DNA of 64,000 bases. Source: Spirochaetia bacterium (GTDB lineage Bacteria; Spirochaetota; Spirochaetia; CADAEX01). Of the stretch, positions 6,659 to 14,947 are shown in pieces (positions within the stretch are counted from its first letter, which is position 1; the number at the start of each line of letters is the position of its first letter). The stretch is from contig JAFSOR010000008.1 in assembly GCA_017446885.1 (NCBI GenBank), positions 1 to 64,000 on the forward strand, given 5' to 3'. Made by a program: the position numbers and the translations under genes. The notes under the pieces were generated by a model that saw only the letters and a program-made list of their open reading frames with translations, was not told where the DNA came from and did not search any database.

Positions 6659-8809
6659 GTGGCCTGGACCCATAAGAAGATAAAGGTAGTGGTCTGCATA
6701 GGGTTTTTAGTGTGCGGCGGCATTGTTGCCATTATTACCCGTTCTGCCCGAGTGCTGACCTTCTACCCGGCGCTGGTGAACCTGTTTTTTCTGGTGCTGT
6801 TCGGCCATACCCTTTTTGCAGGGCCCAGTATGGTGTACAGGTTTGCCACACTTAAGGACAAGAGCATTGCCATAAGTCCTTATAGAAAAAAGATTGCAGC
6901 ATACTGCCGGAACGTGACTCTGGTATGGTGCTGTTTTTTTATTGTTAACGGCAGCATAGCCCTGATGTCGGTATTCGGAGAATCGCTTGGGTTCTGGGCT
7001 TTGTATAATGGATGTATTGCCTACATACTGATGGGGCTTTTATTCATAGGAGAATATATAGTGCGTAAGATTGTGCAGAAGAATATGAAAAATGATTTTA
7101 TCCCGCTGACCAAGGTCAGGCTGAATTCCAGGGATATGGATTCCATAGTCTGCTACCAGGGAAAGTATTCAGACGGCATCTTCAAGACCTGGAAAGATTT
7201 TGCCGCAGATTGTACCAAGATGCGCCACTACCTAATGTCGCAGCAAGTGGATAAGTGGATATTGAACTGCGAGGACTGCTACTATTTTTACGTTACTTTT
7301 GCCTCGCTCCTTCAGTGCAGGAAAGAGATTCTCCTTACAGCCAACATCACACCGGAGTTCATTAAGGAGATACGGCTGCCCGGCATAGGGTTCCTGACCG
7401 ACCAGAAGGCTCCCGACTCCACCGATATTGCAGCTATTATAGAAGGACCTGCTGTCGGTATAGAGGAGTTTCCTGCCATTGATGCGGCCGAGACTAAAAT
7501 CCATATGTACACATCGGGCAGCACCGGCCATCCAAAAGCAGTGCTCCAGCGGATGAAGGAGTTCGAGGAGGACAATGCTTTCATCATGTCCAAATGGGGC
7601 GATGAATTCTATAAGCGCATAGTGTGTTCCTGTGTGAACCAGCACCATATCTATGGACTGCTTTTCTCTGTTGTCCTGCCATTTGCATCAGGCGTTCCTT
7701 TCAGGCGGAACCGTATTACAATTCCTGCCGAGTTTAAGGATTTAACCGATACCTCATACATGATTGTGGCAGTGCCGGCATTCCTGAAAAGGACTATAGA
7801 GGGAGAGACCGCTTCCTTTGGCCTTAAGAGTCCGTTCATTTTTACATCGGGCGGTGTTCTGACCCCTGATGTAGCTAAAAAGACAGACGAGATAATGGGA
7901 TTCTGGCCTGTCGAAGTTTACGGCAGCACCGAGACATCGGGTATTGCCTGGAGGCAGTCCAAGAACAGCCTTGAGTGGACCCCCTTTGACAATGCAGAGA
8001 TTACCCAGAATGCAGATGGCTGCCTGATTATCCGCTCGCCGTACATAAGCGACCCGGCCGGCTTTGAGACTGCCGACCTGGTGGAGATATTCCCAGACGG
8101 CCGCTTCCTGCTTAAGGGGCGTTCCGATTCTATCGTTAAGATTGAGGAAAAACGTATCTCTGTAACCGAGGTAGAGAACCGCCTGAACCAGAACCCGTAT
8201 GTAAAGGACAGCTGTGTAATAGCAATGGCCGACCGAAGGCAGTATCTGGCCGCCGCAGTGGTGCTTTCTGCTGCCGGCGTAGAGAAGTTTGCAGGCACCG
8301 AGAAATTTGAGATAAACCAGTACTTCCGCAACTACCTGGCAGGTTTCTTTGAGGCTGTGGTGCTGCCCCGCAAGTGGCGCTACCTGGATGCTATACCCCA
8401 GAATGCTATGGGCAAGCGGAAAAAAGATGAGATAAAGGCTCTTTTTGAGAAAAAGATAGACGATATCCACGGCATCTCCTTTGCTATCAAGGAGCAGGAG
8501 GAGAATAAAGTTGCTGTGACCTTTGCAGCCCCAGAATCCTGCGACTTCTACGACGGCCACTTCCCCGAAAAGAAGTTCCTGCCTGCAGTGGCTCAGTTCC
8601 ATATTGCTGTCAAGGTTGCAGAGCAGTATTTCAAGGTGGAAATTCCTCAGGTGGAGACCCGGCGAATTAAATTCTCGCACCCGATTCTGCCGGAAAAGGC
8701 TATGGTGCTTACCATAACCTGCGAAGGAAGCAGGCTCCAGTTCTCCTACTGCGACGAGACCGGCAAAGAGTATTCAAGAGGAACATTCTTTGCAAAGGAG
8801 AGGGTGTGA
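6659..8809 (+). CDS. Three-part fusion: COG4648-like membrane domain, AMP-dependent acyl ligase, ApeI-like thioester dehydratase
   Basis: A 716-residue protein combining what are usually three genes (apeG, apeH, apeI). Residues about 8-140 hold four hydrophobic segments like the small COG4648 membrane proteins. Residues about 150-590 are an AMP-forming ligase: the P-loop-like MYTSGSTGHPKAV, the acceptor region EVYGSTETSG, and a C-terminal subdomain with RSDSIVKIEEKRIS and a catalytic-type lysine in NAMGKRKKDE. Residues about 600-716 are a hot-dog dehydratase with the motif YDGHFPEKKFLPAV. The expected role is activation of an aromatic acid, loading onto ACP and dehydration of polyene intermediates at the inner membrane. 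GTG start, 8 nt after AAGG. Domain calls are firm; the substrate is inferred. Confidence 0.85.
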   Translation: MAWTHKKIKVVVCIGFLVCGGIVAIITRSARVLTFYPALVNLFFLVLFGHTLFAGPSMVYRFATLKDKSIAISPYRKKIAAYCRNVTLVWCCFFIVNGSIALMSVFGESLGFWALYNGCIAYILMGLLFIGEYIVRKIVQKNMKNDFIPLTKVRLNSRDMDSIVCYQGKYSDGIFKTWKDFAADCTKMRHYLMSQQVDKWILNCEDCYYFYVTFASLLQCRKEILLTANITPEFIKEIRLPGIGFLTDQKAPDSTDIAAIIEGPAVGIEEFPAIDAAETKIHMYTSGSTGHPKAVLQRMKEFEEDNAFIMSKWGDEFYKRIVCSCVNQHHIYGLLFSVVLPFASGVPFRRNRITIPAEFKDLTDTSYMIVAVPAFLKRTIEGETASFGLKSPFIFTSGGVLTPDVAKKTDEIMGFWPVEVYGSTETSGIAWRQSKNSLEWTPFDNAEITQNADGCLIIRSPYISDPAGFETADLVEIFPDGRFLLKGRSDSIVKIEEKRISVTEVENRLNQNPYVKDSCVIAMADRRQYLAAAVVLSAAGVEKFAGTEKFEINQYFRNYLAGFFEAVVLPRKWRYLDAIPQNAMGKRKKDEIKALFEKKIDDIHGISFAIKEQEENKVAVTFAAPESCDFYDGHFPEKKFLPAVAQFHIAVKVAEQYFKVEIPQVETRRIKFSHPILPEKAMVLTITCEGSRLQFSYCDETGKEYSRGTFFAKERV

Positions 8810-9552
8810 GCAGCATCAGACAGGGAGCTGTGATTCCGGTCTACAACCACGGCAGCACCACGGGCCCGATAGTCGATTTTTTAGTAGAGCACCATATCCC
8901 AGTAATAATTGTGGATGACGGCAGCTACCTTAAGACCAAGGCGGCCCTTGCCAAGATAGAGAAAAAGTATCCCGATGACGTTACACTGCTTACACTGCCC
9001 GAGAACAAGGGCAAGGGGGCGGCTGTCATGGTGGGCATAGAGATGGCCGCAAAGCTGGGACTGACCCATGTGCTCCAGATTGATGCCGACGGGCAGCACG
9101 ACATAAACCGGGTTATCCCTTTCTTTGAGCTTTCTGCTGAGAATCCAGATTCCCTTATCTGCGGCTACCCGGAATATGACGAGACAGTGCCTAAAAACCG
9201 CCTTACAGGGCGCAGGATTACCAACACCATGATAGCAATCGAGACATGGGGCAGCGGAATTCGCGATGGAATGTGCGGCTTCAGGGTCTACCCAGTGGAA
9301 TCCACGCTTAAAATCCGTAATAAGCTGGCGTTTCCCCGCATGGGCTTTGACATCGATGTGCTTGTAAAGCTCTACTGGTCTGGAGTTCCTGTCATAGACA
9401 GCCCTGTCAGGGTGACATATCCAGAGGGAGGGACTTCCAACTTCCGCATGGTTCATGACAATATAGAGATAAGCATAGTTCATACCTGCCTTTTCTTCGG
9501 AATGCTGTTCCGGATTCCAAAACTGCTTGCCTTAAGGAAGCGCAATGGCTGA
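8806..9552 (+). CDS. Family 2 glycosyltransferase of the aryl-polyene cluster
   Basis: A 248-residue GT2 (DPM1/UDP-sugar type). It has the nucleotide-binding start AVIPVYNHGSTTG, VDDGS, and the metal-binding DADGQHD. No membrane helices follow the catalytic domain. In aryl-polyene clusters a glycosyltransferase joined to an acyltransferase (ApeJ) is thought to attach sugar/lipid to the pigment; here the two activities are on separate neighbouring genes. GTG start overlapping the preceding stop by 4 bp, and an 8-bp overlap with the following acyltransferase. Confidence 0.82.
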   Translation: MSSIRQGAVIPVYNHGSTTGPIVDFLVEHHIPVIIVDDGSYLKTKAALAKIEKKYPDDVTLLTLPENKGKGAAVMVGIEMAAKLGLTHVLQIDADGQHDINRVIPFFELSAENPDSLICGYPEYDETVPKNRLTGRRITNTMIAIETWGSGIRDGMCGFRVYPVESTLKIRNKLAFPRMGFDIDVLVKLYWSGVPVIDSPVRVTYPEGGTSNFRMVHDNIEISIVHTCLFFGMLFRIPKLLALRKRNG

Positions 9553-10489
9553 GAAAGAGCACTGGTCAAATCAGCACGAGAAGGGAAAGCTTTGGATGCG
9601 GAAATTCACCCTGCTCTGCATAAAGGTGCTTCCCGGGATTATAGTACGGATACTTGCGATTCCTATAGGTTTTTTCTTCTGGCTTGTCTCGGGTCCGGAA
9701 CGGAAGGCAATAGTAAAATATCTTAAGAAAGCAAGACCAGGCAAAAAGCCCTATACTCTGCCTCTGTTTCTCGCATTTTCCATCACTATCATAGAGAAGG
9801 TGGAATCATGGGCCGGCAAGATAAAGCTTGGCAAGATACATTTTCAAAAGGACGATATAAACAGAATCTGGAACGAGCTGGAAGAGGGCAAGGGGGCTCT
9901 CCTTATCTGCTCGCACCTGGGCAACATGGAGATGCTTAGGGCTATTGCAGATTTCGGCGACATCGGGGTTTCGCGCAAGGTGCCGGTAATCTCTATAGTG
10001 GACTTCAAAGTGACTGCCGGGTTCAACAAGATGATAGAAGATGCCAACGGCAGTTCTATGCACAACATAATCAGCGCCTATGACATAGGCCCCGACACCA
10101 TGCTTATGCTGCAATCTCATGTGGCAAAGGGGGGCATAGTAGTTATAGCCGGCGACAGGTCTTCCACCGGTACCCCCGACCGGAATTTTGACATCGAATT
10201 TCTGGGGAGTATGGCTCAGTTTCCACAGGGGCCTTTCATTATTGCATCGCTTCTGGACTGTCCCGTTTACTATGTATTTGCAGCCCGGGAAAAAGCTCTT
10301 TCTGTTTCGGCAGAATACAACATGCATATACACCGCACCAGTGTGACTTTCGCTGGCTCCAGGGCTGAAAAAAAGGCTCAAACAAGGCAGATGGCCGAAG
10401 AATTTGTCCGCTATCTTGAGAAATATTGTAACAAATATCCGCTTCAGTGGTATAATTTTTATGAATACTGGGAAAAAGGTGATTTATGA
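9545..10489 (+). CDS. LpxL/HtrB-type lysophospholipid acyltransferase of the aryl-polyene cluster
   Basis: A 314-residue acyltransferase of the lipid A lauroyl-transferase family (PF03279 type). The HX4E motif appears as SHLGNME, with an acceptor region IAGDRSS further on and an N-terminal hydrophobic anchor around residues 20-45. It probably transfers an acyl chain at the inner membrane onto the pigment-lipid or its carrier. It overlaps both neighbours by 4-8 bp and corresponds to the acyltransferase half of ApeJ. Substrate unknown. Confidence 0.8.
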   Translation: MAEKEHWSNQHEKGKLWMRKFTLLCIKVLPGIIVRILAIPIGFFFWLVSGPERKAIVKYLKKARPGKKPYTLPLFLAFSITIIEKVESWAGKIKLGKIHFQKDDINRIWNELEEGKGALLICSHLGNMEMLRAIADFGDIGVSRKVPVISIVDFKVTAGFNKMIEDANGSSMHNIISAYDIGPDTMLMLQSHVAKGGIVVIAGDRSSTGTPDRNFDIEFLGSMAQFPQGPFIIASLLDCPVYYVFAAREKALSVSAEYNMHIHRTSVTFAGSRAEKKAQTRQMAEEFVRYLEKYCNKYPLQWYNFYEYWEKGDL

Positions 10490-10896
10490 GTATTGAAGCA
10501 TCTGTTGAATTTAAAGTGGAGTTTTATGATGTTGATGCCATGGGTGTGGTATGGCACGGCAACTATGTGAAATACATGGAGCTGGGGCGGTGTGCGCTTC
10601 TGGACAAGATTGGCTATGGCTACAACGAGATGAAAGAGAGCAATTACGCTTTTCCGGTAGCCTCGCTCAAACTTAAGTATATAAAACCGCTTATGTTCAA
10701 GCAGACAGCAATCATAAAGGCAGTTCTTTCCGAATATGAGAACCGTATCAAGATAGAGTATTTAATCTATGATAAGGAATCGGGAGAGCTGGTCACCAAA
10801 GGAGAGAGCATCCAGATGGCTTTGAACATGAAAACCCTTACAACCTCTTTCCAATGCCCTGAATGTTTTATAAAAAAGGTTGAAGCTCTGTTATGA
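10486..10896 (+). CDS. apeK: 4-hydroxybenzoyl-CoA-type acyl thioesterase
   Basis: A 136-residue single hot-dog domain of the YbgC/4HBT family. The signature YDVDAMGVVWHGNYVKYME holds the catalytic Asp in the usual position. It would hydrolyse or edit acyl-ACP/CoA thioesters in the polyene pathway. It overlaps both neighbours by 4 bp, and its place after the glycosyl/acyltransferase pair and before LolA matches ApeK in described clusters. Confidence 0.82.
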   Translation: MSIEASVEFKVEFYDVDAMGVVWHGNYVKYMELGRCALLDKIGYGYNEMKESNYAFPVASLKLKYIKPLMFKQTAIIKAVLSEYENRIKIEYLIYDKESGELVTKGESIQMALNMKTLTTSFQCPECFIKKVEALL

Positions 10897-11492
10897 AAAA
10901 ATTTTTATTATCGATGATTCTTTTACTCCCCCTCTCGGGCCTGTGGGCAGACCAGCTTGAGGATGTCTATGCCAGAATTTCTGCCCGTCCTGTGACCAAG
11001 GGAGAGCTTGCCCAAGAGCAGTATATCAAGATAGCAAACCGCAGCCTTGTATCAAAAGGAACTTTTATTATGGCTGCAGACAAAGGGGTGATCTTTGATA
11101 TTACCGAGCCGTTCCCATCCTCGATGGTTGTGACAGAGGATAAACTGGTGCAGACTCTGCCTGGCGATGTGGTCTCTGTGATGGATGGCAAGGAGAATGC
11201 CGCATTCAAGAACATAGCAAAGATTATTCATTCTGTTTTCGCAAACGATGTTCAGGTGCTGCGCGAAAATTTCCAGGTTACTGTGACCGGAGGCCCTAAG
11301 GATGTGGTAAGCCTGGTTCCGAAGGATCCTCTCCTTTCCATGCTTTTCCTTAAGATTACCCTTACTGTCGGGGATTCTATAGATTCGGTCTCGGTTATCG
11401 AGACTGGCGGCAATTGGGTGAACTACGCTTTAAACAATAAAACATTTCCGGAGAAACTGACTAAAGATGAAGAGCAGAGGCTGGCTCAGTAA
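10893..11492 (+). CDS. apeL: LolA-like periplasmic lipid carrier
   Basis: A 199-residue exported protein with an N-terminal signal (KFLLSMILLLPLSGLWA) and the half-barrel beta pattern of LolA-type carriers. In aryl-polyene clusters a LolA homologue is thought to ferry the hydrophobic product across the periplasm after the MMPL pump extrudes it. Its 3' end overlaps the exporter gene by 26 bp, supporting joint function. The family call rests on overall pattern and position rather than one sharp motif. Confidence 0.75.
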   Translation: MKKFLLSMILLLPLSGLWADQLEDVYARISARPVTKGELAQEQYIKIANRSLVSKGTFIMAADKGVIFDITEPFPSSMVVTEDKLVQTLPGDVVSVMDGKENAAFKNIAKIIHSVFANDVQVLRENFQVTVTGGPKDVVSLVPKDPLLSMLFLKITLTVGDSIDSVSVIETGGNWVNYALNNKTFPEKLTKDEEQRLAQ

Positions 11493-13728
11493 CAGGTTTC
11501 TTTTTCTCCTTCTGCTTGTAGCAGTCTTTGTCGGTGCATTGCTCCGCGGAGTGCAGATAGATACCAGCTTTTTCTCTCTTTTCCCAGAATACAGCAAGTT
11601 ATCCGATGTGGAGAATAAAATATCACATAGCTCTTCTTCGGCTGTCTATATCTTAACAGAAAGCATTGATTTTGATAGCGCCAAGAAAGGTGCAGAAGCC
11701 TTTTGTAATGCGTTCTCAGGCTCCGATGTCTTTAAATCGCTTACACTGCATCAGGACCCAGATTCAATCGAGGAGCTAAAGACATTTCTGTTTGAGCACA
11801 GGTATCAGCTTATGGATGAAGAAACTGTCGCCGAGCTTGAAAAAGGGAATGTTGATGAACTATCCAAGGCAGCCCTTTCACAGGTCTACAGCCCATTCTC
11901 CTTTGCCGACCTGAGTCATCTTGATAAAGACCCTTTCCTGCTTGCAGGACGGAGCCTTAAGAAATATGCGTTTCAGGGTATAGGCAATATGTTTATGAAA
12001 GATGGAGTCCTGACTGCCGAATCTGATGGAAAATGGTATGTCCTGATCCGTGGTTCTGTGACAGATGAAGCCCTCTCTTTCTCAAAAAAGAATGGAATAG
12101 GCCGGGTGTATGAAAAGATAAAAGAGCTTGAGCAGAACAACAGAGGAGTTTCCTATATATGTTCCGGAGTTCCTTTCCACAGCTATGAAAGCTCATCCAA
12201 AGCTATGAAAGAGATATCCTGGATTACAGGGGCCTCCCTTGCCCTTGTGGCTTTGATTATATTTCTTGCATTCCGGTCGCTTTTTCCTATGCTGATTTCC
12301 CTGACCAATATTGCAGTATCGCTTCTGTTCGGTCTGGCGGTGGTACTGATTGTCTATGGCAGGGTAAATGCGCTTGCCCTGGTGTTCGGCACCACATTGA
12401 TCGGGGTCAGCATCGATTATTCAATCCACTTTTTTGTAAACCGTGAACATATTTTCAGAAGCCTTACCATAAACTGTATTTCTACCGAGATAAGCTGGTG
12501 TCTCCTTATGCTGGCGCCGTTTCCGCTTTTAAGGCAGATTGCCCTGTTTTCGGCAGCTGGACTTTTGTGCTCATACCTTATAGTGCGGTTCTTTTATCCC
12601 GCCGGAGGTGCTGACATCCGTCAGCATGACGGCAAGACGCATGACGGTAGCTGTCACCCTGACGCCAGTTGTCACCCTGACGGAGGTCAGGGATCCGGCT
12701 ACCTTTTACGCGCTGCAGGAATAGTGGTGCTGGTTATTTGTTTTGCTGCCCCAGTTGTCTCCGGCATACGTATAAGAAACAACATTAAAGGTATGTACAC
12801 TATGTCGGGACAGCTTCTGGAATGGGAAAAGAAGGCGGCATCCGTTCTAAAGCTGGGCAGCACCGGCGAATACTTTATCGTATCCGGCCGTGGCCAGCAG
12901 GAGCTGCTGGCCCAGGAGGAGCAGCTTGCATCGCGCCTTGAGATAGAGAAGAACCTGGGCAATATTGGCGGTTACACCGCAATAAGCACCTTTGTGCCGT
13001 CGATGGCACACCAGGCGCGGAGCTACAAGGCCTCAGAGCTGCTCCTCCAGCGCTCCCGGGTGCAGCTGAAGGCACTTGGGTTCGGGAGCGCTGCGGCCGA
13101 GCAGTTTGCCCTTGACCACCAGAGCAAGGCAGGCATGGTAGTTACCCTGAAAGATGTTCCTGCTTTTATGAACGAGCAGATTGACGCTCTATATCTGGGC
13201 AAAGTAGGAGATTCGTATTACTCTGTGGTATTCCCTCTCCAGGTGCATAACAGTGCAGCTCTCCAGAATCTTGCAGACGGCAGGCATATCTTCTTTATGT
13301 CAAAGGTCAGCGATATTGAGAAAGAACTGGATCACCTAACCAGAATAGCACTTATCTTTATTCTGGCATCTTATCTGCTGGTTTTCCCGTTTCTTTGTTT
13401 AATCTACGGCAAAAAAGTTCTTAGGATAGCACTGGTGCCTGTTGCTGTGATTCTTGCTTCCCTGGCCTTTGTCTCTGCTTCTGGCGGCGGAGTGGACTTT
13501 TTTGCCTGCGCAGGCATTGTCCTTATTTTTGGCCTTGGCCTTGATTATCTTGTTTATGGGCTTGAGAAAAAAACAGGAAAGGCCACGCTCCTTTCCTTCA
13601 TCACTACCGAAATCTCATTCGGGGCTCTTGCATTAAGCAGCTTTGTTCCAGCCCATGTGTTCGGGCTTACAGTATGTGCAGGGCTGGCTCTGGCGTATCT
13701 TCTTTCCCTGTTAATTGGCCGCAGTTAG
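11467..13728 (+). CDS. apeM: MMPL/RND-family exporter of the aryl-polyene cluster
   Basis: A 753-residue RND-type transporter: one N-terminal helix (about 10-28), a large periplasmic domain, a bundle of helices 2-6 (about 255-375), a seventh helix (about 415-435), a second periplasmic domain and a final helix bundle (about 620-750). The RND helix-4-like GVSIDYSIHFF and its counterpart FGLGLDYLVYGLE carry the acidic residues expected for proton coupling. It should extrude the polyene lipid to LolA. A hairpin-rich repeat of about 80 bp (12610-12692) is read in frame in the cytoplasmic loop before helix 7 and adds a His/Asp/Cys/Gly-rich stretch. The 3' end overlaps the convergent PPTase by 18 bp. 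Confidence 0.85.
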   Translation: MKSRGWLSNRFLFLLLLVAVFVGALLRGVQIDTSFFSLFPEYSKLSDVENKISHSSSSAVYILTESIDFDSAKKGAEAFCNAFSGSDVFKSLTLHQDPDSIEELKTFLFEHRYQLMDEETVAELEKGNVDELSKAALSQVYSPFSFADLSHLDKDPFLLAGRSLKKYAFQGIGNMFMKDGVLTAESDGKWYVLIRGSVTDEALSFSKKNGIGRVYEKIKELEQNNRGVSYICSGVPFHSYESSSKAMKEISWITGASLALVALIIFLAFRSLFPMLISLTNIAVSLLFGLAVVLIVYGRVNALALVFGTTLIGVSIDYSIHFFVNREHIFRSLTINCISTEISWCLLMLAPFPLLRQIALFSAAGLLCSYLIVRFFYPAGGADIRQHDGKTHDGSCHPDASCHPDGGQGSGYLLRAAGIVVLVICFAAPVVSGIRIRNNIKGMYTMSGQLLEWEKKAASVLKLGSTGEYFIVSGRGQQELLAQEEQLASRLEIEKNLGNIGGYTAISTFVPSMAHQARSYKASELLLQRSRVQLKALGFGSAAAEQFALDHQSKAGMVVTLKDVPAFMNEQIDALYLGKVGDSYYSVVFPLQVHNSAALQNLADGRHIFFMSKVSDIEKELDHLTRIALIFILASYLLVFPFLCLIYGKKVLRIALVPVAVILASLAFVSASGGGVDFFACAGIVLIFGLGLDYLVYGLEKKTGKATLLSFITTEISFGALALSSFVPAHVFGLTVCAGLALAYLLSLLIGRS
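12610..12692 (+). repeat. Palindromic repeat insertion inside the MMPL exporter gene
   Basis: The stretch contains a perfect 6-bp inverted repeat with a 4-nt loop (GCTGAC/GTCAGC, 12610-12625), two CATGACGG copies, two direct copies of TGTCACCCTGAC (12652 and 12670), and a perfect 7-bp inverted repeat CCCTGAC-GGAG-GTCAGGG (12675-12692). It encodes a low-complexity loop between two membrane segments. It looks like a REP-type element that entered the coding region without breaking the frame. Confidence 0.6.
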
Positions 13729-14310
13729 GGCAAAATCGGGGGCATCGCTGTATTTCTTTATAGTAAGATTATCCCGGTCCTCTTTTCGCTCAAAGGCTAT
13801 AGCTGCCACATATCCGCCCCCTTCGTAAAGAGCATAGAAAAGCGAGGAATTACTGCATCGGATAATATTTTTCTCTATCTGGAAAACCGGTGTCTCCTTA
13901 AGATTTGCTACAGATGTCCCAAGCAGCTTTATATGGGCTTCTTTAAGAACCCATAGAGTCATGAAACGTTTCTTCTTCTCTTCCGGGGAGTCTGCAAGGT
14001 TTAAAAAATCAAGCTCTTCCTTGTGGAAAAACTTTTCTGCAACAGAGGTCGATACCTTTCTGGAAGAGAGTTCAATGTCACAGCCTGTGCGCCCATCTGC
14101 CATGGTGCATATAACCAAGTTATGGGCATGAGATATGTTGAAATCGGTCTTGCAGTCGGCATATTCGGGTCTTCCTGCCGGGGTTTTGACCCGTTCCGGG
14201 TGTCTGCCAAAAGTATCATCTTCCATAAGCGACAGAAGCTCAAGACCCTTTGCGTGCTGATCCCTGTATATGTGCGATTCTGTTGATAAAATTCCCAGCC
14301 TGCTTACCAT
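13711..14310 (-). CDS. apeB: Sfp-type 4'-phosphopantetheinyl transferase
   Basis: A 199-residue PPTase with both diagnostic motifs: GCDIEL (magnesium-binding Asp and Glu) and WVLKEAHIKLLG (the WxxKEAxxK signature). It would convert the two cluster ACPs, and perhaps the PCP of the NRPS at 53-56 kb, to holo form. It is the only cluster gene on the minus strand and separates the apeE-M unit from the apeN-D unit. An ATG at 14310 follows a promoter-like element by 11 nt, with no Shine-Dalgarno. Its end overlaps the MMPL gene. Confidence 0.85.
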   Translation of the reverse strand: MVSRLGILSTESHIYRDQHAKGLELLSLMEDDTFGRHPERVKTPAGRPEYADCKTDFNISHAHNLVICTMADGRTGCDIELSSRKVSTSVAEKFFHKEELDFLNLADSPEEKKKRFMTLWVLKEAHIKLLGTSVANLKETPVFQIEKNIIRCSNSSLFYALYEGGGYVAAIAFERKEDRDNLTIKKYSDAPDFALTAAN

Positions 14311-14321
14311 CAATGCAATTA

Positions 14322-14351
14322 TATATATTTTTTTACTGGAAAGGAAGTCAA
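14322..14351 (-). promoter_or_regulatory. Predicted promoter of the PPTase gene
   Basis: On the minus strand TTGACT (14351-14346), 18 nt, TATATA (14327-14322), then 11 nt to the ATG at 14310. Confidence 0.45.
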
Positions 14352-14368
14352 TTAATTGCTATTATAGA

Positions 14369-14374
14369 TATAAT
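14369..14374 (+). promoter_or_regulatory. -10 box in front of the DUF3261-type lipoprotein gene
   Basis: A perfect TATAAT directly abuts the ATG at 14375 and lies 6 nt before a second in-frame ATG at 14381. No convincing -35 hexamer or Shine-Dalgarno is visible. If used, the transcript would start at or beside the 14381 ATG. Confidence 0.35.
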
Positions 14375-14947
14375 ATGAAAATGGCACCAAGGTTTCTGAT
14401 CCCATTTCTGCTCTCTCTTCTTCTATTTTCCTGCGTCACCAGGCAGGAGGACGGGGCAAAGTATTCTGTGTATGTGACAAATACTGCTAAATTTGAGCTT
14501 TTAAGCCCATCGGCCTTTGAGGAGAACATGGACCGTTTTCAGAACATAACTGGCCATTTCCAGGGCAAAACCCATATCTTCGGCGCCTATATAAAGAGCA
14601 GCGATGAGGAGGTTGCAATCACATTCTTTAACCAGATGGGGGGCAGCGTTGGCGACCTTTTGTATACTGGCGATTCGCTTGTGGCCAACTCGCATTTTAC
14701 CCCTCCTGGAGCAAAATTTGAATATATGATGGCAGATTTCCAGTTCTGCTACTGCAAGAAAGAGCTTCTGGCCTCAGGCCTTGAGGCGTCCGGTCTCCGT
14801 TTCAAATGTACAGAGCAGGATGGCAAGGAAATCCGCCAGATTTTTGAAGGCGATAAACTTGTTGTCCATATAGAAAAAGAAAAGACCCGTACCAGGCTTC
14901 AGAACCTCTTGCGCGAGTACAGTTACGATATTCTGGAGGGCAGCTGA
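14375..14947 (+). CDS. apeN: DUF3261-type outer-membrane lipoprotein of the aryl-polyene cluster
   Basis: A 190-residue lipoprotein with a lipobox LLLFSC ending at about residue 20 and a soluble beta-rich domain after it. Small DUF3261-type lipoproteins occur in nearly all aryl-polyene clusters beside LolA and MMPL genes and are thought to help insert the product into the outer membrane. ATG codons at 14375 and 14381 are both possible; the second matches the leaderless geometry seen elsewhere in the window. Its stop overlaps the next ketosynthase start by 1 bp. The DUF assignment rests on size, lipobox and position. Confidence 0.7.
   Translation: MKMAPRFLIPFLLSLLLFSCVTRQEDGAKYSVYVTNTAKFELLSPSAFEENMDRFQNITGHFQGKTHIFGAYIKSSDEEVAITFFNQMGGSVGDLLYTGDSLVANSHFTPPGAKFEYMMADFQFCYCKKELLASGLEASGLRFKCTEQDGKEIRQIFEGDKLVVHIEKEKTRTRLQNLLREYSYDILEGS

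Noticed and set aside
7754..8680. A 308-residue minus-strand open frame opposite the acyl ligase fusion
   Set aside because: It is antisense to well-conserved ligase motifs and has no family features.
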